Assembly (NCBI GenBank): GCA_002747105.1
Contig: PDSY01000022.1
Coordinates: 1-64,000 of the forward strand
Reading direction: 5' to 3'
DNA from: Flavobacteriales bacterium
GTDB taxonomy: Bacteria > Bacteroidota > Bacteroidia > Flavobacteriales > Weeksellaceae
Length of the DNA: 64,000 nt
In this document: piece by piece, positions 8,824 through 18,404 of the stretch
How the letters are laid out: each line of letters starts with the position of its first letter
How positions within the stretch are numbered: position 1 is the first letter of the stretch
Notes under the pieces: generated by a model
The model's input: only the letters and a program-made list of their open reading frames with translations
Database searches by the model: none
Told to the model about the DNA's origin: nothing
Translations under genes and position numbers: made by a program

Positions 8824-10812
8824 TTATTTAATTAAATCTTCATCCACAAAATTAGGTAAAGTGACCTTTAAATTCGGCTCCACTTCCATTGCTCTTTTAA
8901 TGGCAAAAATGGCTCCTTCGTTTCTTGCCCAACTTCTTCGTGAAATTCCGTTGTTGACATCCCAGAATAACATTGATTTTAAGCGTCTTTCGGCATCCGC
9001 AGAACCGTCTAACAACATTCCGAAACCTCCGTTAATCACTTCTCCCCAGCCAACGCCTCCGCCGTTGTGGATAGAAACCCAAGTCGCACCACGGAACGAA
9101 TCTCCAATTACATTATGAATTGCCATATCCGCTGTGTAACGAGAACCGTCATAAATATTGGAAGTTTCACGATAAGGCGAATCTGTACCCGAAACATCGT
9201 GGTGGTCACGACCTAAAACAACATTTCCTATTTCACCTTTGGCAATGGCTTTATTAAACGCATCAGCGATTTTCATTCGTCCTTCGGCATCTGCATATAA
9301 AATTCTCGCTTGAGAACCAACTACCAATTTATTTTCTTGTGCTCCTTTAATCCACTGAATATTATCCGCCATTTGTTGCTGAATTTCCTCTGGCGAATTT
9401 TTCTTGATTTCCTCTAACACCTGACAAGCAATTTCATCGGTTTTTTGCAAATCTTCCGGTTTTCCACTCGTACAAACCCAACGGAAAGGACCAAATCCAT
9501 AATCAAAACACATAGGTCCCATAATATCTTGCACATAACTTGGATATTTAAACTCTCTTCCGTAAGTTGGATTTGGATTCATTACATCAGCACCTGCACG
9601 AGAACATTCTAACAAAAAGGCATTTCCGTAGTCAAAGAAATAAGTCCCTTTATCGGTATGTTTATTCACTGCTTTGGCGTGTCTTCGTAAACTTTCCTGT
9701 ACTTTTTCCTTGAATAATTCAGGATTTTCCGCCATCATTATATTCGATTCTTGAAACGATTGTCCCACAGGGTAATATCCACCAGCCCAAGGATTATGCA
9801 ATGATGTTTGGTCTGAACCTAATTCAATATGTACATTTTCTTCGTCGAATTTTTCCCAAACTTCAACCACATTTCCTAAATAGGCTATTGAAACCGTTTC
9901 TTTATTTTCTTTTGCCTTGCGAACTCTTGCTACTAACTCATCTAAATCGGTAATTTTTTCATCAATCCAACCTTGCTCTAAACGAATTTGCGTAATTTTT
10001 GGGTTTACTTCAGCACAAACGGTAACGCAACCTGCAATATTTCCTGCTTTTGGTTGAGCTCCGCTCATTCCTCCAAGTCCTGATGTTACAAAAAGATGTC
10101 CTTTTGGTGATTTATTGATTTTTCTAAATCCATTTAAAACCGTAATCGTTGTTCCATGAACAATTCCTTGAGGACCAATATACATATAACTTCCCGCAGT
10201 CATTTGTCCGTATTGCGTTACTCCTAAAGCATTGTATTTTTCCCAGTCATCAGGTTTTGAGTAATTAGGAATCATCATTCCATTGGTTACCACTACTCTC
10301 GGAGCATCTTTGTGCGAAGGATATAATCCCATTGGATGTCCTGAATACATCACCAAAGTTTGCTCGTCAGTCATTTCTGACAAATATTGCATTGTCAATA
10401 AATATTGAGCCCAATTTTGAAAAACTGCTCCATTTCCTCCGTAGGTGATTAATTCGTGAGGATGTTGAGCCACCGCATAATCCAAATTATTTTGAATCAT
10501 CAACATAATAGCTTTGGCTTGGTCAGATTTCCCCGGATATTCCTCTACGGGACGAGCGTACATTTTGTAAGTAGGACGAAAACGATACATATAAATTCGT
10601 CCGTATTTTTCTAATTCTTCCTTAAATTCAGGAAGTAATTCAGCGTGATGTTTTTTATCAAAATAACGCAACGCATTTTTTAAAGCGAGTTTTTTTTCTT
10701 CGTCTGTTAAAATTTCCTTTCGCTTTGGTGCGTGGTTAATGGTGGTGTCGTATGCTTGTTTTGGTGGTAATTCGTTTGGAATACCTTGTTGTATTTGCTC
10801 TTTGAATGTCAT
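8824..10812 (-). CDS. hutU: Urocanate hydratase
   Basis: TYGGNGAVFQNWAQYLLTM, TAGSYMYIGPQGIVHGT, SGLGGMSGAQPKA. Confidence 0.95.
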   Translation of the reverse strand: MTFKEQIQQGIPNELPPKQAYDTTINHAPKRKEILTDEEKKLALKNALRYFDKKHHAELLPEFKEELEKYGRIYMYRFRPTYKMYARPVEEYPGKSDQAKAIMLMIQNNLDYAVAQHPHELITYGGNGAVFQNWAQYLLTMQYLSEMTDEQTLVMYSGHPMGLYPSHKDAPRVVVTNGMMIPNYSKPDDWEKYNALGVTQYGQMTAGSYMYIGPQGIVHGTTITVLNGFRKINKSPKGHLFVTSGLGGMSGAQPKAGNIAGCVTVCAEVNPKITQIRLEQGWIDEKITDLDELVARVRKAKENKETVSIAYLGNVVEVWEKFDEENVHIELGSDQTSLHNPWAGGYYPVGQSFQESNIMMAENPELFKEKVQESLRRHAKAVNKHTDKGTYFFDYGNAFLLECSRAGADVMNPNPTYGREFKYPSYVQDIMGPMCFDYGFGPFRWVCTSGKPEDLQKTDEIACQVLEEIKKNSPEEIQQQMADNIQWIKGAQENKLVVGSQARILYADAEGRMKIADAFNKAIAKGEIGNVVLGRDHHDVSGTDSPYRETSNIYDGSRYTADMAIHNVIGDSFRGATWVSIHNGGGVGWGEVINGGFGMLLDGSADAERRLKSMLFWDVNNGISRRSWARNEGAIFAIKRAMEVEPNLKVTLPNFVDEDLIK

Positions 10813-10813
10813 T

Positions 10814-11101
10814 TTATAATGGTTTTTGTTTATTAGAACGAAAATATTCTATTATGATTTTATCATTTTTGATTTCATAATATAATGCAAACTTTCCTTT
10901 GAAAAAGTTTTTCTTGTATAAATTTAGTTTTGATGAATAGGTTGCTAAAAAGGAAGGGTTTGATAAAATTTCAACTAGTACTAAATCTACTTCGTTTACA
11001 ATTTTATTAGAATAAGTATTTGATTTATTATGATTTCTCCAATACTTTAATGTATCGAAATAACTATATTTTGCCCTTGGTGTCCAAATTATTTCATACA
11101 T
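10814..11101 (-). CDS. Type II toxin, RelE/ParE superfamily
   Basis: WTPRAKYSYFDTLKYW...FKGKFALYYEIKNDKIIIEYFRSNKQKP; overlaps upstream antitoxin ORF. Confidence 0.8.
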   Translation of the reverse strand: MYEIIWTPRAKYSYFDTLKYWRNHNKSNTYSNKIVNEVDLVLVEILSNPSFLATYSSKLNLYKKNFFKGKFALYYEIKNDKIIIEYFRSNKQKPL

Positions 11102-11313
11102 AATTCTCGTGCTTCGCTTTGAACCTCATCATTAGAAATAAATAAACCCTGCTCGGCTTCTTTTTTTGATTGAGCGATTATTTCCAAATCTTTTTTAGTC
11201 AGTTCAAAAGTATCTTCCTCTTCAGAATTGATTTTAATCAACTCTAAATTGGCGAGGTTTTTAAGTAAATCGTAAGCCTTTGGGTTCAGTATATCAATAC
11301 TTAATGTTTGCAT
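11089..11313 (-). CDS. Putative antitoxin (start at MQTLSIDIL rather than at 11364)
   Basis: Small acidic ORF ...AEQGLFISNDEVQSEARELCMK overlapping the toxin by 13 bp; upstream promoter lies inside the longer ORF. Confidence 0.7.
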   Translation of the reverse strand: MQTLSIDILNPKAYDLLKNLANLELIKINSEEEDTFELTKKDLEIIAQSKKEAEQGLFISNDEVQSEARELCMK

Positions 11314-11333
11314 AATTTTAATATTTTGTATCA

Positions 11334-11364
11334 CAAAGGTAGTGATTTTATTAGTACAAACCAA
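11334..11364 (-). promoter_or_regulatory. Promoter of TA module
   Basis: Minus strand TTG-N20-TACCTTTG (plus strand CAAAGGTA at 11334-11341). Confidence 0.5.
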
Positions 11365-11389
11365 TATAAGGAAAGTTGCAACAAAAAAA

Positions 11390-11419
11390 AGCCTATTTAA
11401 AATTTGTTTTAAATGGGCT
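11390..11419. terminator. Terminator downstream of DUF389 gene
   Basis: AGCCTATTTAAAA-TTTG-TTTTAAATGGGCT stem with one G-T pair; minus-strand poly-T follows. Confidence 0.6.
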
Positions 11420-11434
11420 CTTGAGTTTTGGGAT

Positions 11435-12751
11435 TTATTTTGTGATAATCACTTTCGCCGAGTTGTCTTTAATCCTGACTTTAAGGTAACTTTTAAGTTT
11501 CTCCTTTTGTTCATCACTTAGTAAAGTATCCAATTTTACAAAGATGAGTTTATTTTTATCAATTCCCGTGGAACCTTGACTGAAAAAATCATCGGTAATG
11601 GTGAATCCTTTAATATGTGTATTTTGGGTTTTTAATTCTTGAAAGATATCTAATACGAGTTCTTTTTTTCTGGCAATACTGTCTTGGAAGGCAATCATTT
11701 TCGCCATATTTTCTTTCTCAATACGTGATTTTTCATTTTCTTGAAGAAGTGCAGACACCTCTTGCTTGTCATTGGTGAAATTGAAACCTTGATTGACTTT
11801 GATTTTCACACTGTCCAAGCCATATATTCTCAATCTTTTATCCAATTGGTTTAAATCTTTTTCCTCTAATTTTTGCCCACCATAAGTCAGTTGGATTTCA
11901 TTGTTTTCGTAAGAAATTTCTTTTTGTAATAAGAAATTGTTAGGGAAGATGGCTTCATTGGTGATAAAATTATTAGCGGTGTTTTCAAAATTATTCTTTC
12001 TGATCATGCTATAACCAAAATAAATACTCGGAATTAAAGTAGCAATTACCAAGCCCCACATTATTTTTTGCGAACGCTTTTCTAAACTTGCATTTTTGGT
12101 ATAACGATAAGTAGGAAAGTTTAAAACTTTTACCACCAAGAAAGTGGAAACAGCAATATAAACCGTATTAATGAAGTACAAATACAAAGCACCAAAGAAA
12201 AAACGCCATTCTCCTGTTGCAATTCCGTATCCTGCCGTACAAAGCGGTGGCATTAAGGCTGTTGCAATGGCAACTCCTGGTATCACATTTCCTTTTTGCT
12301 TACTTCCATTCGCCAACATTCCCGCGGCTCCACCGAAGAATGCAATAAATACATCATAGATATTAGGTGAAGTTCGGGCTAAAATCTCCGAATGCGCATC
12401 ACTTAATGGCGTGATGAGAAAATACACCATAGAAGTGATTAACCCAATAATGGAAGCAAAGGCATAATTTTTCAATGCTAATTTTAGCATATTAGGGTGA
12501 TTAATTCCCACGGAAAACCCAATTCCAATAATTGGTCCCATTAATGGAGAGATAAGCATGGCTCCGATAATAACAGCCGTAGAATTGACGTTTAATCCCA
12601 AACTGGCAATGAAAATAGCAAATATCAAAATCCAAAGATTAGTACCCTTGAAAGGAATGCTATTTTCAATACTTTCCATTACCTCAGAAAAATTTTCCTT
12701 CTGAGCGTAAAGACTAAATACCTTTTCTAATTTGTCTATTATTTCTTTCAT
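11435..12751 (-). CDS. DUF389 / TIGR00341 family membrane protein
   Basis: NSTAVIIGAMLISPLMGPIIGIGFS...GVAIATALMPPLCTAGYG; start MKEIIDKLEK. Confidence 0.85.
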   Translation of the reverse strand: MKEIIDKLEKVFSLYAQKENFSEVMESIENSIPFKGTNLWILIFAIFIASLGLNVNSTAVIIGAMLISPLMGPIIGIGFSVGINHPNMLKLALKNYAFASIIGLITSMVYFLITPLSDAHSEILARTSPNIYDVFIAFFGGAAGMLANGSKQKGNVIPGVAIATALMPPLCTAGYGIATGEWRFFFGALYLYFINTVYIAVSTFLVVKVLNFPTYRYTKNASLEKRSQKIMWGLVIATLIPSIYFGYSMIRKNNFENTANNFITNEAIFPNNFLLQKEISYENNEIQLTYGGQKLEEKDLNQLDKRLRIYGLDSVKIKVNQGFNFTNDKQEVSALLQENEKSRIEKENMAKMIAFQDSIARKKELVLDIFQELKTQNTHIKGFTITDDFFSQGSTGIDKNKLIFVKLDTLLSDEQKEKLKSYLKVRIKDNSAKVIITK

Positions 12752-12822
12752 TATTTTTGTGTTTAGAATCAAGAGCCCGAGATACAAGAATCAAGATTAG
12801 TCTTGCATTTTGGTTCTTTTAT

Positions 12823-13482
12823 CTATCCTTTTAATTTTGCAATTACATCTATTCCGCCTACGGTTTTATCTCCTATTTTACAAAGGATTTCGGTGTCTAA
12901 TGGTAAGAAAACATCCATTCTCGAACCAAATTTAATGAATCCAAACTCATGTCCTGCTTTAGCTTGGTCTTTTTCGTTACAATAGAAGACGATTCTTCTC
13001 GCTACATAACCTGCAATTTGTCGGAATAAAACTTTGTGGTTTGTAGGTGTTTTTACTGCTATGGAAGTTCTTTCGTTGTCAGTTGAAGATTTCTCGTGCC
13101 AAGCAACCAAATATTTTCCTTTGTGATATTTTTTATAAATTACCTCTCCACTTACAGGATAACGACAAATATGCACATTGAGTGGCGACATAAAAATAGA
13201 AATCTGAATACATTTTTCGTTTAAAAATTCATTTTCTTCCACTTCTTTTATCATGACTACTTTTCCATCTACAGGAGCGATAACATTTTCTCGGTGTTCC
13301 AAAATTTTCCTATCAGGAACTCTGAAAAACCAAAATACTAGTCCGTATATGATTAATAATGGTAAAATAATAATTAATGCCCATTGGTTTAAAAAATAAT
13401 ACGCTAACGAACCAACAATCGCTACAAATAGCGTTGCTACAATAATCGTCCCTTTTGATTCTTTATGTAGTTTCATGATCAA
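12823..13482 (-). CDS. psd: Phosphatidylserine decarboxylase, short form
   Basis: SIFMSPLNVHICRYPVSG..; FIKFGSRMDVFLP processing site motif. Confidence 0.93.
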   Translation of the reverse strand: MIMKLHKESKGTIIVATLFVAIVGSLAYYFLNQWALIIILPLLIIYGLVFWFFRVPDRKILEHRENVIAPVDGKVVMIKEVEENEFLNEKCIQISIFMSPLNVHICRYPVSGEVIYKKYHKGKYLVAWHEKSSTDNERTSIAVKTPTNHKVLFRQIAGYVARRIVFYCNEKDQAKAGHEFGFIKFGSRMDVFLPLDTEILCKIGDKTVGGIDVIAKLKG

Positions 13483-14358
13483 TTAAGTTAATGTTTCTAA
13501 AATAAAATATAAATAAACAACAGGAGCTACAATAATAAAGCTGTCCAACCTATCCAAAACACCACCATGTCCTGGAATAATATTCCCGCTGTCTTTCACG
13601 CCAAAGCTACGCTTTAATTGGCTTTCTACCAAATCTCCTAATGGAGCAAAAGATGCGACCAATAACCCAACAATAATCCAGTTACCTCTCAGTTCCTGAA
13701 AGTTTTGCTCCAAAAAATAGGAGAGGACTAAAGTTAAGATAACGCCACCAGCAAAGCCTTCCCAAGTTTTTTTAGGGGAAATTTTGGGTGCCATTTTGTG
13801 CTTTCCTAAAAATTTACCCGAAAGATACGCAAAAGTATCGCTACTCCATATCAGTATAAATAAAAAGAAAACTTCTTTTGTGAAAAACCCTTGATAAGTA
13901 TTCGAATACTGTGGTAATCCAAGGGCGAAACCAAAAGGTAACGCTAAATAAATGACAGCGAAAATCAGTTTGCCACTATCATAATCTAATTCTTCTTTGA
14001 ATCTGAATAAAGTGATGCATGCAATCAAAATTAAAGATAAAGCCAATACCTCGGAATACCTGAAATGATAGCTAAAGTCGTGATAAAAATAGCGTTTCGA
14101 AAAGAAATAATAGACCAATAAAGCCAATGGAAATACCACCCATTTTTGATAACCATTATCAAATTTCATAATGCTTACACATTCCTTTAATCCTACGATG
14201 AAGAACAAAGTCATTAATCCATAAAATAAATAACTTTGATGAATCGTGAAAGGCGATATTTTGTTGAGCATCTCACTGCCCAAAGGATGGGTGCAGATGA
14301 AAATAGTCAATGCATAAAATATTCCCGATATAGCTCTTTGAATAAAATTTTTGTCCAA
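13483..14358 (-). CDS. cdsA: Phosphatidate cytidylyltransferase
   Basis: SPKKTWEGFAGG ... APLGDLVESQLKRSFGVKDSGNIIPGHGGVLDRLDS signature. Confidence 0.96.
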   Translation of the reverse strand: MDKNFIQRAISGIFYALTIFICTHPLGSEMLNKISPFTIHQSYLFYGLMTLFFIVGLKECVSIMKFDNGYQKWVVFPLALLVYYFFSKRYFYHDFSYHFRYSEVLALSLILIACITLFRFKEELDYDSGKLIFAVIYLALPFGFALGLPQYSNTYQGFFTKEVFFLFILIWSSDTFAYLSGKFLGKHKMAPKISPKKTWEGFAGGVILTLVLSYFLEQNFQELRGNWIIVGLLVASFAPLGDLVESQLKRSFGVKDSGNIIPGHGGVLDRLDSFIIVAPVVYLYFILETLT

Positions 14359-14379
14359 TTTTTTGAGTTTAAAGATGGT

Positions 14380-14964
14380 TTAATCCTCTAATAAAAGAAG
14401 AAATATTTTTTTGTTGTGATGAGCATCAGAGATTTCTAAATCCGATTTGTTTCCACTGAGTGAAGTGACATTTTTTGCATTTTTTTGGCGTTTTATTTTT
14501 GCCATTGCATCGGTGAAGTTGCTCACAATTTGTGAAACGGTAGCCATTACAATAATATTTTTTGGTAATTGGATGGCGTTATAATGTTCAATATTTTGAT
14601 TGGAAAGCATTATTTTTCCATTAAATGCAATTAAATATTCGCAGGTGATAAAAGCAGTATCACTTTCGTAATCTAACTTATCAGAATACGAAATATTGAG
14701 TACATTTAGAAAGTTTTTCAGGTTTTCGTCGGGACAATAGGTCGACTGAAGACCTTCCACTTGATAGATTTGTTTCAAAGTGTGAAGGGCTTCGGTTTCG
14801 TCCATACAATAATTGAACAAGCCTCCCGAACGGGTGAATTCTTGAGCGAATCTATAGTCTAAATCTTTGGCAAAACGACTGCTATCAAGTTCTTTTGAGT
14901 CTTGATTGTCCTCCTTGTCATTAGATTTGACTAATTTACCAAATATTTTATCGAAAATCCCCAA
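14380..14964 (-). CDS. LUD-domain-like protein
   Basis: DTAFITCEYLIAFNGKIMLSNQN...LPKNIIVMATVSQIVSNFTDAM; position next to cdsA/psd as in other flavobacteria. Confidence 0.6.
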   Translation of the reverse strand: MGIFDKIFGKLVKSNDKEDNQDSKELDSSRFAKDLDYRFAQEFTRSGGLFNYCMDETEALHTLKQIYQVEGLQSTYCPDENLKNFLNVLNISYSDKLDYESDTAFITCEYLIAFNGKIMLSNQNIEHYNAIQLPKNIIVMATVSQIVSNFTDAMAKIKRQKNAKNVTSLSGNKSDLEISDAHHNKKIFLLLLED

Positions 14965-15034
14965 TTTTTTACCTTTATGAAAAACAAATACAAATATAGC
15001 AAATATTATTGAATGTACAAGTTCTTGATTTTAA

Positions 15035-15550
15035 TTAATAAAACCACTCAATACTGTATTCTATTTTATTTTCATTTTTTGGAATAGTGATTTTTTCCAC
15101 TTCTAAACTCTCGTAACAACCAGTTGAGTCCATCGGTGTCTCATATCGCAAGTCTCCATTATAATTTCTCCAATAGGATTTGCTATTTTTGGGTATTGGA
15201 AGAATATCAACACTATCTATTCTGCTTTCAAAAATCCGATTAAGTCTTTGATAGTCTTTCTGTGAAATTTTTAAAATAAATGAAGTATAATAAATGTTAT
15301 CTTCTTTTTCTATAAATTCAAAATCGTCGTTTAGGGTTATTTTTTGCCTTGCCAAAAGTTCTCTTGCATCATTTTTGGTAAAAAACAAACTCAAATTAAA
15401 CCAATAAAAAATTGGAAGTATCATCAATAAAAAAATAACGAATGCTAAAATAATTCCTGTTTTTTTACTTTCTAAGGATTTTCCCAAAAAGAAAAATAGC
15501 ATTGGAACTCCTATGAAAACCAAAATTATTAATAGTACAAAATACACCAT
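15035..15550 (-). CDS. Hypothetical membrane protein
   Basis: ORF with two N-terminal TM segments. Confidence 0.5.
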   Translation of the reverse strand: MVYFVLLIILVFIGVPMLFFFLGKSLESKKTGIILAFVIFLLMILPIFYWFNLSLFFTKNDARELLARQKITLNDDFEFIEKEDNIYYTSFILKISQKDYQRLNRIFESRIDSVDILPIPKNSKSYWRNYNGDLRYETPMDSTGCYESLEVEKITIPKNENKIEYSIEWFY

Positions 15551-15596
15551 CTCAAAAAATCACATTACGTTAATCATTGTACAAAAAGTCAAATAA

Positions 15597-16118
15597 TCAT
15601 TTCTTATCCTTATACCACCCAGAATACTTCACATAATTATCAGCGATTCTATTCACTTCGCCTTCTAACAAATCCGGAGAAATGTCTTTGAGTTTTTTCG
15701 CTGGAATGCCACCCCAAACTTCACCAGATTTAATATGTGTTCCTTTGGTAACGACCGAACCTGCTCCCACAATAGAATTAGATTCCACCACACATTCGTC
15801 CATTACAATCGCTCCCATACCGATTAAAACATTATCGTGAAGCGTACAACCGTGGACAATCGCATTGTGTCCAATAGAAACATTATTTCCGATATTCAGA
15901 GGGTGTTTTTCGTAAGTGCAATGTAACATTGCATTGTCTTGAACATTGACTTTATTCCCCATTTTAATATAATGAACATCACCACGAATCACTGCATTAT
16001 ACCAAATACTACACTGTTTTCCCATTTCTACATTACCGATAATGGTCGCTGTTTCCGCTAAAAAAGTATCTTCTCCAATTTTTGGTGTGTGTCCTAAAAG
16101 TTCACGAATAATTGCCAT
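15597..16118 (-). CDS. Gamma carbonic anhydrase-like hexapeptide-repeat protein
   Basis: NVEMGKQCSIWYNAVIRGDVHYIKMGNKVNVQDNAMLHCT; left-handed beta-helix repeats. Confidence 0.9.
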   Translation of the reverse strand: MAIIRELLGHTPKIGEDTFLAETATIIGNVEMGKQCSIWYNAVIRGDVHYIKMGNKVNVQDNAMLHCTYEKHPLNIGNNVSIGHNAIVHGCTLHDNVLIGMGAIVMDECVVESNSIVGAGSVVTKGTHIKSGEVWGGIPAKKLKDISPDLLEGEVNRIADNYVKYSGWYKDKK

Positions 16119-16291
16119 AAGTTTAAATTTTGTTTAAGTTTAAATTTTGTTCAAAGTTCAAATTCGTTCAATGTTTACTTTTGTTTAGAGTTTTCAAAGC
16201 TTAATTCCTAAGCCCTCTAATTCCTAAATCCGAATTCCCAATTATCTAATTTTCAAATTCTCAATTTGTCTTGATTCTTAATTCTGGACTC

Positions 16292-16321
16292 TTGGTTCTA
16301 AATATAAATTCCGTACTTTTG
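16292..16321 (+). promoter_or_regulatory. Promoter for NifU-family gene
   Basis: TTG (16292-16294)-N19-TACTTTTG (16314-16321). Confidence 0.6.
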
Positions 16322-16340
16322 TCGCTCAAATATAGAAAAA

Positions 16341-17219
16341 ATGCACGAAATACAAATAGAACCTACGGCGAATCCAAAAGTAATGAAGTTTGTCGCTGAT
16401 TATACACTTATTCCCGGTTCGTTGGAGCTGAATAGAGATTCTGATATTTCTGAGATTCCTATTGCAGAAGAGTTGTTTAATTTTCCTTTTGTGGAACAGA
16501 TTTTTATTACGGCTAATTTTATTGCGGTAGCAAAACAAGATTTGGTAGAATGGGAAATGGTTCAGCAGAATTTAAAAAATGTTATTGAAGACCAATTATT
16601 AGAAAACCCTCGTATTTACAGGAGGAAAGCCAAAGAAGTTTTTCCCATTTATGCCGAGATGACTCCCAATCCTGCTGTAATGAAATTCGTTTCAAGTAGA
16701 ATTATTTTGGAAGGTTTTGTGGAAGTGACTTCTCGTGATAAAGCTGCGGATATTCCTTTGGCACAAGCGATTTATGACGAGTTTGATTTTGTAACCGAAG
16801 TTTTTATTTCTGATAATTTTGTAGCCGTAACCAGAGATGATTCTGTAGAATGGCACGAAGTAATGGTAACAATGAGAAGTCTTATCGCTGATTTTCTTCA
16901 AGAGGGAAATAAAGTGAGTAATATTGCTCCTCAACAACACGAAAAACCTGTTGAGCAAATTACCAATCGTGAATACACCGAAGATGAACAAAAGATATCC
17001 GCTATTTTAAATGAATATGTTGCCCCAGCAGTAGAAAATGATGGTGGTAAAATTTCGCTTTTGGAATATGATAAGGAAACCAAAACCGCCAAAATGCTCT
17101 TACAAGGAGCGTGTTCTGGTTGTCCTAGTTCCACGGCTACGCTAAAAGGAGGGATAGAAAATGTTTTAAAACAATTTTTACCTGATTTGGTAGACAATGT
17201 AGAGGCGGTGAATGGTTAA
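16341..17219 (+). CDS. NifU-family Fe-S scaffold with duplicated Nfu_N domains
   Basis: Two tandem Nfu N-domains (NPKVMKFVADYTL.., NPAVMKFVSSRIIL..) plus C-terminal NDGGKISLLEY...GACSGCPSS. Confidence 0.92.
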   Translation: MHEIQIEPTANPKVMKFVADYTLIPGSLELNRDSDISEIPIAEELFNFPFVEQIFITANFIAVAKQDLVEWEMVQQNLKNVIEDQLLENPRIYRRKAKEVFPIYAEMTPNPAVMKFVSSRIILEGFVEVTSRDKAADIPLAQAIYDEFDFVTEVFISDNFVAVTRDDSVEWHEVMVTMRSLIADFLQEGNKVSNIAPQQHEKPVEQITNREYTEDEQKISAILNEYVAPAVENDGGKISLLEYDKETKTAKMLLQGACSGCPSSTATLKGGIENVLKQFLPDLVDNVEAVNG

Positions 17220-17344
17220 ATTACAACCAACACTAGTTTGCGTATAAGTAAAAATGGCAATGTAAGATTTAATCATTAACATCGTATAACAATTAACTTA
17301 ACAAATAAACACCTTAACGCTTAAATCAACCAAACAAAAAATAA

Positions 17345-18352
17345 ATGAAAAAAGGAATATTACTCGTTAATTTAGGTTCGCCGAAATCCACAGCAGTAGC
17401 TGATGTAAAGGAATATTTGGATGAATTTTTAATGGATGAAAAGGTAATTGATTACCGTTGGATTTTCCGTGCATTGTTGGTTCGTGGAGTTATTTTAAAA
17501 ACAAGACCTCAAAAATCTGCGGAAGCTTATAAAACGATTTGGACAGATCAAGGTTCTCCATTGATTATTTTCGCTGAAAAAATTAAACACAAACTTCAAA
17601 AAATGGTCGATATTCCTGTGGAAATCGGAATGAGGTACGCCGAGCCATCTATTGAAAGTGGACTTCAAAAATTAGTCAATCAAGGAGTAGAAGAGGTGGT
17701 GTTTTTTCCTTTGTATCCTCAATATGCGATGAGTACAACGGAAACGGTTATCGACAAAGCCGAAGAAGTTAGAAAAACAAAGTTCCCGAATCTGAAAATC
17801 AATTATGTGGCTCCTTTTTATGATAAAAAAGTCTATATTGATTGTTTGGCCGAAAGTATTCAGGAAAAATTACCCGAAAGTTTTGATTTGTTACAATTTT
17901 CTTATCATGGGTTACCTGTGAGGCACCTGAAGAAAGTGAAGCCAAGAGATTATTTCGCTGTCGATAAAACTTGGTCGGAGGAAAAACTCATGAACGAATA
18001 CAATTATCGCAGTCAGTGTTTTAAAACCTCCGAATTAGTAGCCGAAAAAATAGGTTTGTCTAATGAAAAAATTAAAGTTACTTTTCAGTCAAGATTAGGA
18101 AGAGATCAATGGATAGAGCCTTATACGGATGATACTTTGGAAAGTTTACCTAAAAATGGGGTCAAAAATTTAGCCATTGTTTGTCCTGCTTTCGTTTCCG
18201 ATTGCTTGGAAACTCTAGAAGAAATTTGTGAAGAAGGAAAAGAGGATTTTATAGAAGCAGGAGGAGAGCAGTTTCATTATATCCCTTGTTTAAACGATGA
18301 AGATAGATGGGTGAAAGTGGTAAAGCAACTTTGTGAGGAAGAGTTGTATTAA
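17345..18352 (+). CDS. hemH: Ferrochelatase
   Basis: GILLVNLGSPKS..., FSYHGLPVRHLKK, YRSQCF, FQSRLGRDQWIEPYTDD. Confidence 0.96.
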   Translation: MKKGILLVNLGSPKSTAVADVKEYLDEFLMDEKVIDYRWIFRALLVRGVILKTRPQKSAEAYKTIWTDQGSPLIIFAEKIKHKLQKMVDIPVEIGMRYAEPSIESGLQKLVNQGVEEVVFFPLYPQYAMSTTETVIDKAEEVRKTKFPNLKINYVAPFYDKKVYIDCLAESIQEKLPESFDLLQFSYHGLPVRHLKKVKPRDYFAVDKTWSEEKLMNEYNYRSQCFKTSELVAEKIGLSNEKIKVTFQSRLGRDQWIEPYTDDTLESLPKNGVKNLAIVCPAFVSDCLETLEEICEEGKEDFIEAGGEQFHYIPCLNDEDRWVKVVKQLCEEELY

Positions 18353-18404
18353 GGCTGAAAAAGACTTGTTATCAATCAAATTAATTATATAAAACTTAAA
18401 ACGG

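Noticed and set aside
8789-9118. Plus-strand ORF antisense to the hutU 3' end
   Set aside because: Shadow ORF; low-complexity translation
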